The position numbers and the translations under genes are program-made. DNA of 64,000 bases from Pseudisothecium myosuroides. Its lineage: Eukaryota > Streptophyta > Bryopsida > Hypnales > Lembophyllaceae. The stretch's first letter is position 1, and every line of letters begins with the position of its first letter. The notes under the pieces are model-generated. The model made no database searches. It was not told where the DNA came from and was given only the letters and a program-made list of their open reading frames with translations. Below, in pieces: positions 10,960 through 24,113 of the stretch. The stretch spans positions 14,508,001 to 14,572,000 of the forward strand of contig OX637296.1 in the NCBI GenBank assembly GCA_951799445.1. Direction: 5' to 3'.

Positions 10960-13555
10960 TACTATTTGTTGCATTTTTATTTTCAGCCTTTTAGTACTTT
11001 TGTACTATGACTCACTCCTTCGATACTATTAGGGGTATGGAACATGAAATTTGAATGGTCAAATGGATTTCAAATCTACTATTCTAACAATACGCAATGT
11101 TCATCAATGGATGACAAGAATAGATGGAAATACTTAATTTGCCATAAAAACATTTTTCATTGGCAGATTGGAGGTACAACAAGCTTCCACCCGTACTATT
11201 GAGTCTTTAGGTGTATCTTAAAGTACTATTTTGAGCCACATGCTCCAATTTACACTGAAAAATGAGACTTCTACATTTCTTTTTTTTTTAAATAAAAAAT
11301 AAACTTGAAAATTTTATCATGAAAGTGGTCATTGTTGCCAACTAAGAGCAAAGTAAGAAGATCAAAGCTAGAACTAAAATACCATTTTTTAATTTAACAT
11401 AAATTCAACTTAAATATAGCACACTTCAAGCCAATGAAAAATACACTTGGAACCTGTTTTTAGAAATCCTTCTCTTGAGAAGGTGTATTTCTATTAGAAG
11501 ACCTAGCCTACCAAAACTGACAACTTACTCTTTTAAAAAGGTACTCAATAGTACTAATGTTGAAGGAGAATAATGACCTAATTGGAAATTATCTTTTTAG
11601 TATAATGAGTTTGTTCCAAAGGAGATATTCAAGTAGAGAATCTATGCTAATAGGTTCAATATCAAAAATCAAAATATTTCGACTTAAATTCAATAATCCA
11701 ACTTGGAATTCCATAGCTAGAAACATTACTACAACAGCATTGCACTTAAGGTTCAAATCAAATACTAACACAAGGAATTTCCAATTTAACACAATATTTC
11801 ATCTTAACAGATGAACATCAATTATCACTAAGTTAAGCTATAACAGCACTGCAAACTCAAGCTTGGAATCACAATCTATAACTTATTGCTCAAGAAGCAT
11901 TTCTAATGACTTCCGTATTCCAATTAGGCCATTACTTATTCCATTTGGATATTGACTAAACAACATAACATTTAGACAGCAAGACTTCCAACTAGATTTC
12001 ACCACTTGCAAACTCCAGAATTTGACACATCTTATTACAAGTCATTTATACACTTCATTTAGAGACCAATTAGGCTTTGAATTTCATTATATTAATTTAC
12101 TATGGTGAATATATCACCGTATACATCTTGCAATGTTTCAAAACCGACTACTAAGATTCTAAATTTGCATCCAGCTAAGTTCATCAACTAACATCATTTT
12201 CACCAATGACCTCAGAAATTCTCACTTCCTACATCACAATCTCCCATCACATCACTCAAAACCAAAAGAACAAAATACACAGCCAACATTGGGTTGGAAC
12301 GCACACTACACTCTCAACAGTGAGTAATTTCCAAATTGAAAACACAAACCTATTAGGAACTGGAGACTGACAGTTATCCGCACGGTGGAAGATGGCCTAA
12401 CTGCCCATCAACTACCAAATTGAACTGCTCACCACCTGGACTTCTAATTCCAACTGGGCACATTAAGCTACTTACTTGGTATCCCTGCCACCTAAGCTCA
12501 CTTAACATCCCATCCGACTTGTAACTCCGCAACATAAATTACCTCCAAATTGGTCAAACAACACCCAAAACTACCAAACTAAACACAAAACTAACAAACA
12601 ACCTGTCAAAATGAAATAAAAGCATCAATAAAAATGCTCACAAAACTAAAAAATAAATCCTACTAGGAATTCTACAACTAATAACCACCAAATTGTATAT
12701 ATGACATACACTTGAAATTAAATCTCACCTATTGAATTAATTTTGAAAAAATTGAAGTATATTTTCTATTGCTATAAGGAGCTTGCTTATGAATTTCATG
12801 TTCATTCAATCATTTTTGCAATACTTATGGCACAAAACAAATTCAGCATTGAACATGTGAAAGAAAATAGGACAAGTATTTCTTACAATCACCCTATAAT
12901 CTTTAGAAATATTAGAATTACATGAGTATAATAGAATTCATTACCTTAGAGTATGACAACTACCAGTCTTCAGTGTCCAACCTCATGGTACCCTTGACAA
13001 TCAATATGGGACATACAATTGCATCTTGTAATATCTACAACTTGAAATATAAGATGTGTCAATGTGTTGTAATATCCAATTTAGATTGCAAATGAAATGA
13101 ATCAAGAGATTTAAAATGAATTCATCAAGAGAGGAAAGCTCACAAGAGACTTCTAAACTTCATTGTAATCATGAAGGGAAAAGTCTAGAGTTCCTCCACT
13201 TTCATAGAGGGAACTAAAGGTATGTGCACACCTGGTGTTTGATAACATCAGTCATAACATAAGATTCAGTAGCAGTCACTGACTCTGCCTTCCTCCAAAC
13301 GAAATGGTACGGTATATTCCGCACCAAATCAATAGCTATGGGGACAGTTGTCAATAATTGTCAAAACTTTGCTTGGTACCCGCGCCGCGACTATACATTG
13401 CAAGTAGTGGCAAATTAAAAAATTTCAAGTAAAACTGAAAACTAAACAATAGGATCTTTAAACAAAATGCTAATGGATTCATTGAGATTATTGATTTCAG
13501 TGTTATTGTAGAATTATCTCACTTTGAATTGGAATCCATTAATGCATTGTGCTCT
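10960..13555. other. AT-rich stretch, no gene recognised
   Basis: About 2.6 kb of AT-rich sequence. The overlapping ORFs at 11,557-11,814 (plus) and 11,589-11,792 (minus) and the ORF at 12,743-12,925 have low-complexity translations and no known motif. Confidence 0.5.
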
Positions 13556-14188
13556 TGAAGTGAGAAGACAACTCTTTATATGTACATGGAGTGGGAGGAT
13601 GTAGAACAATCCGTGTGGGATGTGTAAATTAAATTTATAGTTTCTCAACTACCACTCATAGTTAAGTCGATCAAAAGTAGGAATTGTGTTAAAAGTAGAA
13701 TTTTAGACCTCATTTAGGCATAGTAGAATAACTTTTTTCAAAAAAATTTGAACTAAAAAAAGTTGGTAAATGACAATAAGTTTCACCTCCAAAAGTTTGT
13801 TTGGGATTTTGAATTTCCAATCAAAAGTTATAGACAAATTTTGGAGAGGATTTTTAATGGACATTTTCTTTTACTGACACTTTTAAAATCCATTCCAACC
13901 CCTCTCCGAAATTTGTCCATAACTTTTGATTGAAGATTCAAAATCCCAAACAAAATTTTAGAGGTGAAACTAAACTTCATTTACCAACTTTTTTTAGTTC
14001 AAATTGTTTTGGAAAAAATTATTTTACTATCACTAAATGAGGTTTGAAATTCTACTTTTAACATAATTCTTTGTTTTTTACTTAATTAATTGAGTGCATG
14101 AGAACCTACAAATTATAATTTATTTATCCCACATAGGTTGCTCTACCTCCTACCACCCCATGTGTATATATAGAGTTGTCTTTTTACT
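13556..14188. mobile_element. Foldback-type element, copy 2, with long inverted arms
   Basis: The left arm (13,556 to about 13,860) and right arm (about 13,890-14,188) are inverted copies: CTTGAAGTGAGAAGACAACT pairs with AGTTGTCTTTTTACTTTAGA, and TTTTAGACCTCATTTAGGCA pairs with a diverged AAATGAGG...AAATTC arm. The whole element would form a hairpin with arms of about 300 bp. It is non-coding, the best-preserved of three fuller copies; a fourth is cut by the window end. Confidence 0.65.
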
Positions 14189-14323
14189 TTAGAATCCAAA
14201 ATAAGTTATTGATTGCAAAGATTAATAATGTATTAGTGTATTACTCATTGGATTTTTGGCCAACATCTTTCACTACAAATATTTGTTGTTTTGTATGTCT
14301 AGTCCTAAAATTAAGAAAAGAAA

Positions 14324-14536
14324 ATGGAACATATCATAATGTATAGTCACTATCCCGGTACTGAAGCTTACATTAAATATGTGGGGATGAAAGTCGTGGA
14401 TGAGGACTCTAGAGAGGAAAATGCAACCTCTCTAAAGGCTACTGAATGTTATGAAAATTGTAATACCTCTAACAAAGACAAAAAGGTGAAGGTTTTAAGG
14501 AAATATTTTTTTATAGTTGATTTGGGATTGGTTTGA
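14324..14536 (+). other. 70-codon ORF, unrecognised
   Basis: The product begins MEHIIMYSHYPGTEAYIKYV. It lies between two foldback elements, has no paralogue in the window and no known motif. It may be a degraded gene fragment or chance. Confidence 0.12.
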
Positions 14537-14814
14537 TATAATCAGGGTCATCTTAAGTTATGAGTCATTCAGAGCTATGGCATAACATTCAGTAGCCATC
14601 ACTAAGGTTACATGTTGTTCTCCAAAGTCCTCATCCACATCATGGAAAAATGAATAAACTTCAATGCCAATGTCATTTCACCATTTGCAATTTAAAAAAA
14701 ATTTAATGGCAAAATGAAGAGAATGCTTCATTGACATTTGTAGGAATGAAGGGTAGAATGTCATTTTTATAAAAAAAAATCCATTTTCCATCATGAATCC
14801 TCAAAGGGTATGGG

Positions 14815-15345
14815 ATAAGTATGAAGATGAGAGCTCGACCTCTCATTGTCAAAACGCAAGAATTATGTTAAAAATAGAATTTTAGACCTCCTTTAGGCAT
14901 AGTAGAATAATTTTTCCAAAAAACTTTGAATTAAGAAAAGTTGGTAAATCAAGCTAAATTTCATTTCCAAAAATCCTTTTGATATTTTGAGCCTCCAACC
15001 AAAAGTTATACAGAAAATTTAGAGACGATGTGTGAAAATGTTAAAGAAAATGTTCCTTCCAAGCCCTCTATGAAATTTGTCCATAACTTTTGATTGAAGT
15101 CTCAAAATATCAAAAGGACTTTTGGAGATGAAATTTATCTTGATTTCCCAACTTTTCTTAGTTCAAATTTTTTTGAAAAAAAATATTCTACTATGCTTAA
15201 GCAAGGTGTGAATTTCTACTTCTAATGCAATTCCTAGTTTTGACTTAACTATGAGCGGTTGAGTTCCTACTAATTCCAAATTACATATCCAACATTTTTG
15301 TTCTACCTCCTACCACCCCATAAGCATATAAAGAGCTCATATTTT
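14815..15345. mobile_element. Foldback-type element, copy 3
   Basis: Inverted arms share GAGCTC near both ends (14,831 and 15,333), the TTTTAGACCTCCTTTAGGCA segment in the left arm and its inverted counterpart on the right. The centre matches copies 1 and 2. Confidence 0.6.
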
Positions 15346-18300
15346 CAATTAGTAAAACAGATAATGAAAGCCTTTCGATGCAAGTGAGAAAGTTCAATAA
15401 ATTTGATTTGGCAGAGTTATGTATATGCTCAAATTTCCTTGCATTATGAAACACCGCAGTTTGTGCTCAAAAATCTAAAACATCAGACAATTCTAACTTA
15501 AGTAACAACAACATGCAATGTCAGAGAGTTATGAATAAGTCTTATAAACATCGCTCTAGTAATCCTTGCCAGCTCTACAACCACGTAGGTTCAGCAATTA
15601 CGAAAGAACAACATTTGGTCTGAACACCGACCAAAATAATCACCTACCATCACTGCAAAGAACGCTTGCTAAGTCCAAGTGTGCGCATACTTTAACTGAT
15701 ATAATTTCTTGTGAATTGAAAGGTGCTACAATTTCATGTAATTGGAGAGGCTTTGGGTACCAACATCAAGGCAATGGAGATAACTAGAGTCTGTTCTTCA
15801 TGTCATCATTTCCAAAGAAGTTGTTGCGAAGTTGCCATTTTGACTAATTATATTTTGTTACTTGTTTGTGTGCAAAAGTTGTTCTTACAAGTGACGTCCA
15901 CAAAGCATGATGGATGAATGATGACAGCTCCCGGATATGCTCATGTAGCAAGTAAATGTTGTCTCTAATGACAATATATAGCTATGGTATGAGCTACAAA
16001 GGAAAAATCTAACACAAAATGTCATGATCTGAATTAGTACAACCTTAACACTTTATATTTTCTTTCGAAAGTGATGGTGAAGGGTCCACCTAAAAGAGTG
16101 AATAAAAACTTAACATTTAATGACTAAAGGTTGTTATTCTTGTCACAACATGTGTACTAGTCCAAGATTAGTTTTCTTCCAAACACTTCAATTTTATTAA
16201 ACATAATTCTACTCCCAAACCACTCCCATTGGCACTTTACTATGTTTTTAGTGTCACAATAACAAACCATTATACAACTTTAACTAAACATGGGATATCA
16301 TCATAATTATTCATGGATGTCTCTACAAAATGTTATGCTCAAGTGAAGTTAGAAAATTATAAAAATGAGAAATGAGCAATCAAGGCAATAGAAAACTCAC
16401 AATGTTTGCTTGTTAAGACACCAAACCTCAACAGGCTGCAAAAAGTTGAAGAGGAACCATAAGTCACTGAATGCAAAGAACAAAAACAACACGATGAAGC
16501 AGAGCTTTGGGAGATTGAGCATGTGATGAACGGAATCACAAGAGATCACTCTTGGAACTGGAAGGTGAAGCTGTACCCAGGGTAGATTAAACCAAAACTT
16601 AGAAATGTGCACACAAATTAAAAAAAAATTAAATAAAAACAAGAGCATTAAAATAATATTGAACTATTTCTGGTGGATTTCAACTCTTCTTTGAACAAAA
16701 TTTTTCTCCATATTAAGGTTCTTGCATCAACGTAAAATCTTTTTGTATTTTCTGATTTTGTAAAGTAACATCAAGCACGACATGAATCTGTAAGAAGAGT
16801 GGAGTAGTGACCCATTCTTACTTCAAAAACTGCAACTCGAAAGACCTCTAGTGATGCAAAATAAAACTTCAAATTGCTCACAATAGCAAAGCATTGCAAC
16901 ACTTACGAAGAGCACAAGTGATTCCATGTAAACAATGAGAATTTTAGCTTATTCGTGAAGCAGTTTTTGAGGTTTAACTGCATATAGAAACATTGTAGTA
17001 AAACATTAAAAGAAAGTGAAGATCACAAATTGTTGTGCCCATACCTACAGCTTGTAACTTATTTCGTTGGAGTTTGAGAGCTGGGAGAAGAGTGGGTGAA
17101 GTGTGTCCTGGGGATGCAACATATCCACCTTCAGTGCAAAAAGCCTGCTTTTTTCATGCAGGGGTGTCTGAGTTGGAGAGGACTGTGGCTTCTCTCCATC
17201 ACTTGCTCTAACTTAAGTGTTTCACTCCATTGCAACACTTGCTCTAACTTAAGTGTTGCTTTAACTTAAGTCAGAACGTATGAAGTGAAACTCTCTCTTC
17301 ATCACTTGCTCTAACTTAAGAGTCAGAACGTATGAAGTGAAACTCTCTCTTCCTTCATGACCTTTACTTCAAATTATTGCTTCAAAGACTAACACAACGT
17401 AGGCTTTTTGCACCAGTAACTGATGCACTCATGAAATTGCACATATCCAGAGGAAGAGAGAAGATCACAACTCAACTCAAAGAAGCCAGAACCGCAATTG
17501 AATGCTATGGACGTAACAAAGAAGTGGTGAATTCAAACTCATAATATGCCAATGAACTCCAAAATCTGTATGCCTCCCAATCTTTCCTTCACTTGAAGCT
17601 TGCATTAGACGAACTCCAGAACCTCCTCCACAACTCCGTGACCTTGGTTTACACTCATGCATGTGCTCCTATAAAAGTATTAATGCTGAAAGTGTAGATG
17701 AACCATGTAGTAGGATATAAGGTAGCACTGCCCAATACCGTCATCTACCTAATTCCGACACCTACATGGCCCTTCCATTTGCGTCAGTGATCAATCCATT
17801 ATCACAATCTTAGTAATCCTTTGCCATAATGGCAATGCACTTGGAAAGCGGACACGTCAGCCCACGCTTTAAGAAGGATCAGCACATGCTTCAACAAGGG
17901 TCTATTCATGCTTTAACATTTCGTCTTTGAAAAATCACAGAAAATTCAATTCTTGTCAGAATCTCTTCATTCTTTTTGCAAATGACTTCTCTCAAACTTT
18001 TCTATCTCTGAAAAATATGGGAGCTAACAAACATCTTCTCCAAAGTACCTAAATAGCAAATCTGTATGGTAATGGGCAGTTCTACCTTAGTTTGCAAATT
18101 GGGATCTCCAGTTGCTTCAATCGTCCATTGCAACACCTTTGTCCCATTCTTTTAATAATATAGAATTCTGAAATAACTGATTAACGATCAAATTAGTCCT
18201 CTATTGCTCACCAAAAGGATCAACCAAAAATCAATCATTGTTTTTCATATGTATTGTACAGTACAATAGGGTTGAGAATTCTACCAACTAAACACATTTC

Positions 18301-18620
18301 ACAAGATTAAAGTGCTCTGCAAAACGGACCAAAGGAGTACAAGGCATGAATGGCTGCACAAACTGAATGCTAAGTTTTCTCCATTGCAGTTCACACTGAC
18401 TATTATCACCCAAAACTTCTATCTTATTTGTTGTGTTTGACTCCCAAGAAGACCAACCCATGCAATCCAATAAATTCCGGAAATTTTGCATAGTCTCCAA
18501 GAGACTCTATGTATTGTACAAAGATTTTCTTACTTCGCACTTTCAAACAAAGAAGTTCATTAGTAGTTACTTTGTTTTCAATAAGGTATACAACATCTTT
18601 TACTAGCATTAGAAAAAAAA
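15346..18620. other. Non-coding stretch with a minisatellite, no gene recognised
   Basis: About 3.3 kb without a recognisable gene or complete transposable element. ORFs of 60-83 codons on both strands (for example 15,566-15,787 and 16,397-16,648) have no known motif. Base composition is slightly less AT-rich around 17,100-17,700, so an old degraded gene or element cannot be excluded. Confidence 0.45.
17191..17352 (+). repeat. Minisatellite-like tandem repeat
   Basis: The block TCACTTGCTCTAACTTAAG recurs at least three times, and GTCAGAACGTATGAAGTGAA twice, in a head-to-tail pattern with unequal unit lengths. Confidence 0.8.
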
Positions 18621-18623
18621 ACT

Positions 18624-18964
18624 AGCCCTTTGGAGGGCTGTTCCGGAGTGACAAGCCAAGCTATTAAAATGCTTGGCCTGTCACTCCAGAATTGTCCTGC
18701 AGTGAGCAGTCAGCTTGGCTGACTGCTCGCCGAAATGGTCAGAAATCGCAATTTTAAAAAAAAAATAATAATAATAATAATTTTTAAAGATCTTTTTTAA
18801 GATTTTAAAAGGAAAAAACAAATTTACTCATAAATTTCGGTTCCTCCGCCATTGTTGCTGTAGTTTCTGTTGCGCGGAAATAAGGGAAAAACTAATTTTT
18901 TTGCAAAAAATAAATAAATTTTAGGGTCCCTCGGAGGGCTGTGGAGCAGCGCTCCAAAGGCCCC
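18624..18964. mobile_element. Possible miniature element with two internal hairpins
   Basis: GCCCTTTGGAGGGCTG at the left and the reverse complement of CTCCAAAGGCCCC at the right resemble each other in inverted orientation. Inside lie two strong hairpins: 18,645-18,661 with 18,671-18,687 (16 paired bases, one mismatch) and 18,704-18,714 with 18,718-18,728 (11 perfect pairs, 3-nt loop). No clear target duplication was found. Confidence 0.4.
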
Positions 18965-19158
18965 AGATTTTCTTTAATGTATGGAGATTATTGGAGTTTT
19001 AATTGCACCATTAGGCTTCGGGAGTGCTCTTTAGTTGAAGATGCCTCCTTCTAGCCTCTGGTCACTACTTCTTGAGGTTGGAATTTTGTACATGCAGAAT
19101 TTACTCATTTCCTCATCATAAAGGATAAATCTCTAAGACTTCCTAATCTAGGGTTTAT

Positions 19159-20099
19159 TTAACCCCTAAAGGCCCAAGGCCTTTTTTCTGCCAAAAAACC
19201 ATCAAAACTGCCATTTCTATAGCAAGGAGTAAAAAAAAATGAAAAATGTTTTTTTCCACATCTAACCGTGGGATCTTACACCTAACTAGTATGAGAATGA
19301 GTGGAAAAAATTTCAGAATTTTTGACCGCTCAGATTGCAAGATATCTGCGTTTAAAGTGGAAAAAACAAGTATTTCAGCACATTGTGGGACTAGATTTTT
19401 TGACTTTAAACATTTTTCACTTAAAATTTTTGCACTACAGAGTTTTGTGCTTTAAATCTTTATAGTGGAGAATTGAGTTGAGAGTCTAGGGGAAAAAAAA
19501 TATTCAAAAAAACTTAATTATCATTCCTAAAAAATTTATTAAGTAGAAGTAGATACAAGATAGAAGGAAAATCTAAAACATTAATATATTTTAGATGGAA
19601 TTAAAATACACTAATCCCAATGGTGAGATTGTTCTAGCAAGTAAACTAAACCATGAGAATTTTTATTTTTTTTTAAATTGCAAAAATAGCATTTAGAAAT
19701 GAATCCTACAAGTTATTTTTTTCAAGAAGATGCTCTAACTGCCCGAAAAACAAGAATGTCCATAACTTTTTCATAACAAATCCAAATGAAATGAATCAAA
19801 GCTTTCCAAATAGACAAAAATATAATCTACAAGAAAAAAATATTTAAAAAAAAAAAATCAAATTTTTGCCAAATTTTTCTTGCTGCCCGGACTGCCCAGT
19901 TACGAAAAAAAGTAACATATTTGGCCATAACTTTTGACTCCTATTTCCAAATGTCCTGAAATTTAGTGCATATGAAAGATATTCCTCGCGCCCACCTTCT
20001 ATTAAAATTTCAGCTTAAAATATGGAAATCTCTAGTCACACGGACCCGCCCAAAATTTCTATACGGCCAAAAAACGCATGCCGGTCCTTTAGGGGTTAA
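19159..20099. mobile_element. piggyBac-type non-autonomous element, 941 bp (family A, copy 1)
   Basis: It is bounded by TTAA at 19,159-19,162 and 20,096-20,099. The left end is CCCCTAAAGGCCC and the right end GGTCCTTTAGGGG. The interior matches the elements at 28,955-29,895, 30,252-31,380 (reversed) and 49,742-50,674, including CTGCCCG blocks and the segment AACTGCCATTTCTA near the left end. It has no transposase ORF. Confidence 0.85.
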
Positions 20100-21081
20100 G
20101 GCACGCTAGTCTTGGAAATGATCTACAATCATTTTAGACTACATTTTTGTCATTTTTAGCAAATAATTGTATGCACAGGGTCATTTGTCCATGTAACTAC
20201 TGGTTTGGGTGGATATCTTGTTAATTTGATTGGGACCTTCTATCTCATAGGTTTTGGCTATCTTTGAAGACTAATTCTATTCTAGGATTTCTAGTAAGGT
20301 TTTTCACTATAAAAAATGTTGTCCAATAAAACATGCCCTCAATGACTAAAACATGTCTTTTATTAAGACTCAAAAATTTCTAGCCCTAAGGGCCATTTTG
20401 GCATTTTGGTAAATGTAACTCACCTTTGAGTCAATATGTTTACTTGGGAGTTTTTTACACCCAAAGGTTACATTTGTTGCATAAGTGAAAAAATAAAGAA
20501 AATATGAGTCCTAGTAACAACTCTTGGGCTCATGACTTTCATTGAGGCCTATGACACCATTGAAGTCATTTACCAATTACAAGAGAACACCTTGAGAGGC
20601 ACAAAGTTTTAAAGAAGTAAGGTAGAAGCACCAATAGTTCTAGCACCCAACATGTAGGGGTGTTGTATTTCCAACCAAGGCTGGAAGATATATCCGCAAC
20701 CAAAGCTTGGAATATGTTTTTTTGGTCCTTTTCAAGGTTGGGACTAACAAGATTATGACACATGTCCAGAGAGTAGTGAACAAGAAAGTATGAAGCAGTG
20801 AGTAGGAAAATAGTTCTTGAATGATCAGAATTAGAAGACTCAAGACAATGGCTACTAGTGAAATGCACTCTTTGGTTCCCAAAATTCACTGTAAATTCAA
20901 TTTTTGGGGATAAAATTCTGAATTTTTTTGCAGTCCCCATATTTCCTATCTTCCTACATGGGAAAAATTTCCCACCACTTGATACCTTGCACAATCTGCT
21001 CCAAACTGAAATTGCTTAAATGATCGACTACTGGTGCTTTTATCTTAGCAATCCAAATTTGTTCACCAAAGCAAGGGTCAA
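20100..21081. other. Non-coding sequence, no gene recognised
   Basis: Two overlapping minus-strand ORFs (20,566-20,994 and 20,640-20,882) have no known motif and no support from composition. No element ends were recognised. Confidence 0.45.
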
Positions 21082-21237
21082 GACCAAGGCTTTTTTTCGC
21101 ACTGTAGATGAACAGTGGAGCCCTTGTGTGCCCTCCGTTTGTTGGTGAAAATTTGGAGGGAGTCAGGCACAGTGGCAAAAATCTGTCAGAGGGAATTAGA
21201 ATCTGACGAAATTTCGCCAAAAAAAGAAGCCCTGGTC
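21082..21237. mobile_element. Small inverted-repeat element, about 156 bp
   Basis: GACCAAGGCTTTTTTTCG at the left and AAAAAAAGAAGCCCTGGTC at the right pair in inverted orientation. No unambiguous target duplication is seen, so the class is unknown. Confidence 0.4.
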
Positions 21238-21499
21238 AAGACGCAGGATGTGTAAAATTTACATTTACAGAGACCTCGGGTGATCACCACAAATGGTGAA
21301 TTGAAGGCCACAAATTAAAGCGAATTCTGATCAAACACGGAAGCGGACTGATCAAGTTTAGACCATGGGACTCAACAAGTGAGAGCTTCTCCTTCTACAC
21401 ACAGGAATGGTGTTAGGAAGCCATTTTCACAAACTCAAAGCATCCTTTTTTACAACTACTTAAATTTTTTTAATTAACACATATTGAATACAAGAATGA

Positions 21500-22460
21500 G
21501 CTCGAGACTAAGCCTCAGAATAGCAGGTTGTTGGAGAAGTTCAATCACTCAGGTTTCACAAGTAAAATGAGTGGCGACCACTTTCTTTTGGGGATAAAGA
21601 GAAAACAGACAAACTGCAATTTTTGGTGTGGCAAGCCAATTCTGCTGAACTTCAGGTCTTCAGCTATTCAGCAAGAGTATCAGGATGAATATCACGAGGG
21701 AGCTCGTGCAAGTGTTGTGGTACAAGCCTCATTGAGACCTCAAAGCATTGTGTAGCAGCACCCATAACCATCAAATTAAGGGTTTTGAACATGATTATTA
21801 TTAATAAACATCCAACAAACTGTAAGATCCTATTAGAAAGAGAAAAATGATGCCTATGCACTTTGGAATGTATTATTTGGATATTGTAAGAATTAGTTGT
21901 GGTTTTTTAAAGAGCTAACTGCAAATGCACCTAATACAAATAGTAGGGTCTAGTATTCAAAATGTAGTACATCCTTGTAATCTCATCTATTTACTTCCAT
22001 AGATTTTTCAAGATTTTAGAAGTGATGGTTATGGATATAGTGATGGTTATGGGTGTTGCTACATTATGATGCAAATACGCAAGGCGGGTATGAAGGCAAA
22101 TGGCTAGTGTTAGGGAAGCATTGCATCTCAAATTGTAAGCCTCATAGCCAGAAATTATTACAAGGATTAAATTAGGTCATCACGGATGCATACTTTATCA
22201 ACCTGCAAGGGTTACAAGCCTAGAAAGGGAAACCGTAATTTTGCACGGGATATCCTCAAATTGCTAGTATATGGTGTACGTGGTGTATTTAGTGCGCTAG
22301 GAATAAAATTGTGTTTTGACAAGAATCATTCAATGTTAGTAAGGTGTGTCACCTTACTTGGCAAGACATAGTGTATCGTGGCAAGCCATGGCCTAGTTAA
22401 CCACCTCTTGCTTCAAAGGCAATCGTGAAAAGTATTAAGCTTGATGCCTTATTTTTCTTT
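21500..22460 (+). pseudogene. Relic of a LINE-type reverse transcriptase C-terminus (copy 2)
   Basis: This is collinear with 100-760: GCAGGTTGTT(G/T) at the start, the GGATAAAGAGAAA block, CAGAAATTATTACAAGGATTAA, GGAATAAAATTGTG and the GTGTGTCACCTTACTTGGC segment. It has an internal insertion relative to copy 1 (around 21,757-22,080). The frame is broken throughout. The LINE assignment rests on the better-preserved copy 1. Confidence 0.5.
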
Positions 22461-22587
22461 GTTCATACAATTTAATGTAAGTTAAACACCAAGTATTTTG
22501 CTTTGGAGATGTAAGTACTCCCAGATGGAAGCATTGCGGCCCCAATGCTTATTACCCTTCTTTAGATAGTTGTAGGATCTAGACTAA

Positions 22588-22940
22588 GGGCCACTTTACA
22601 CCTAGAGGCCGGGCCAATTCGTCACCAAGCCAATTGCCCAAAATTTCAGCCCATTCTTGGGCTGGAGGCTGGCCTTAACTAATCTGACATTGGCCTCTAA
22701 GCCAAGAATTGGCCTCGAATTGGCCTCCCATTTTTGGTGCACCCAATTCAACAAGCTCGGGCCATGCTCAGGCCATGTCAGATCGTCTATTTGAGGAAAA
22801 AAAAATTTGACATAGCAAATTGGCCTGGCCTCTTGGTGTAAAGGGGTTGGGGCTGATTTGAGCCTTTCAACCAATCACAAGCTCGGATTGTTGGCCTCTG
22901 ACACACCAAATTGGCCCAACCTCTAGGTGTAAAGCGGCCC
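22588..22940. mobile_element. Harbinger-like miniature element, 353 bp
   Basis: Terminal inverted repeats GGGCCACTTTACACCTAGAG and CTCTAGGTGTAAAGCGGCCC are flanked by TAA at 22,585-22,587 and 22,941-22,943. The interior is rich in TTGGCC motifs. The 90-codon minus-strand ORF in it is incidental. Confidence 0.85.
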
Positions 22941-22943
22941 TAA

Positions 22944-24078
22944 GCCACTTTGGATAAATCACTAGGCTCCATCTCCTACTACATCATATGTATTTTCTCT
23001 TTTACTTTGCGGAATAGAGACCAATCAAGGTAGGAAATCCAAAATCTTCAAATACTTCAAGCTCTGAAAGTATTTTGTAACACAAAGGTATATATTATTT
23101 TTTTCAATGTTCCAATTGTATCCATCAATGTACCAACATTAAACATTTTTAGGGGTGGATGCTTTTAAAGCTCTTTGCACTTTTCACTTCAAAATTCATA
23201 ACTAATTACACAAAGGTCCCCCAAAAAATATGAAACAACTAAGATTAGATGCCAATTTCACTTGTTTTTCAAGGAAAATTCACTGAAAAATAGTTCATTA
23301 AGCCAAACTCTTTGAAATTGCAAATTAGTTGGTAGAAGGTCACTTTATGAAACAAAAAAAACACTTCCTTTTCTCATCTTGGGTTGCCAACTTATCAATA
23401 AAAGCAAAAAAGGAATTGTGAAAGAAAAATGGCATCTAGCTTTTTTTTAAGTGGCAAAAAATTGCCAAAATCCACTCACTGTCTATGTACTTTGATTTTA
23501 CTATAGGAACTAAAGGGACAGAAATTGTATTTTTTTCACTAAATGCACTTTCCACTAATTGTATTTAGCCATCTAGCCTTGTGCTAAAAGCTCACATCGC
23601 CACTAAACTCCATAAGCACCAGTCTGTAATTGTCTATACTACTTTCATCATGGCCATATATTCCAAACAAAGTCTCCAAACCTTAGCCATCAGATCACAA
23701 CTTGTTGCCTACCCTAATTTGTACTTCAATATCCAATACCCTAAGGTATTCTCCGCGATGCACTTGCGTGTCGCCATGCTAGTCTTTTGTATAAACAGAC
23801 TCAAAGTCAAGACTTCTATCAAGGTTGGGTGCCCATTGCGATGATTTCAAAAGTTTTATTATTTTATAGCCAATGTCACAATCCACTTTGAATGAAGAAT
23901 TTTTTAGTTTAAATACTGAACATTGAAATCCAAGTTTATTTTGCCCTTGTGCAAAAAATAGATCAATTTAGAACAAAGTGATATACTATAAGATCCAACC
24001 TCTTTTTGAATAGTCAATAGTTCTTGAACAATGTACGTAGTCATTTACTTAGTAGTTAGAGAGTTTTTCTTTTAAATG
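22944..24078. other. AT-rich stretch, no gene recognised
   Basis: Contains a segment near 23,200 (ACTAATTACACAAAGGTCC) resembling others near 44,410 and 44,730, so it includes parts of dispersed repeats. The 87-codon ORF at 23,581-23,844 has no recognisable motif. Confidence 0.45.
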
Positions 24079-24113
24079 CACTATAAGAGAAAGGAGTGTT
24101 TTAAGTATAGTCA

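Noticed and set aside
20566..20994. 142-codon minus-strand ORF
   Set aside because: No known domain, another ORF overlaps it in a different frame, and composition resembles the non-coding surroundings.
22602..22874. 90-codon minus-strand ORF
   Set aside because: Fully contained in the 353-bp miniature element with TAA flanks; repeated GGCCAA motifs create the open frame.
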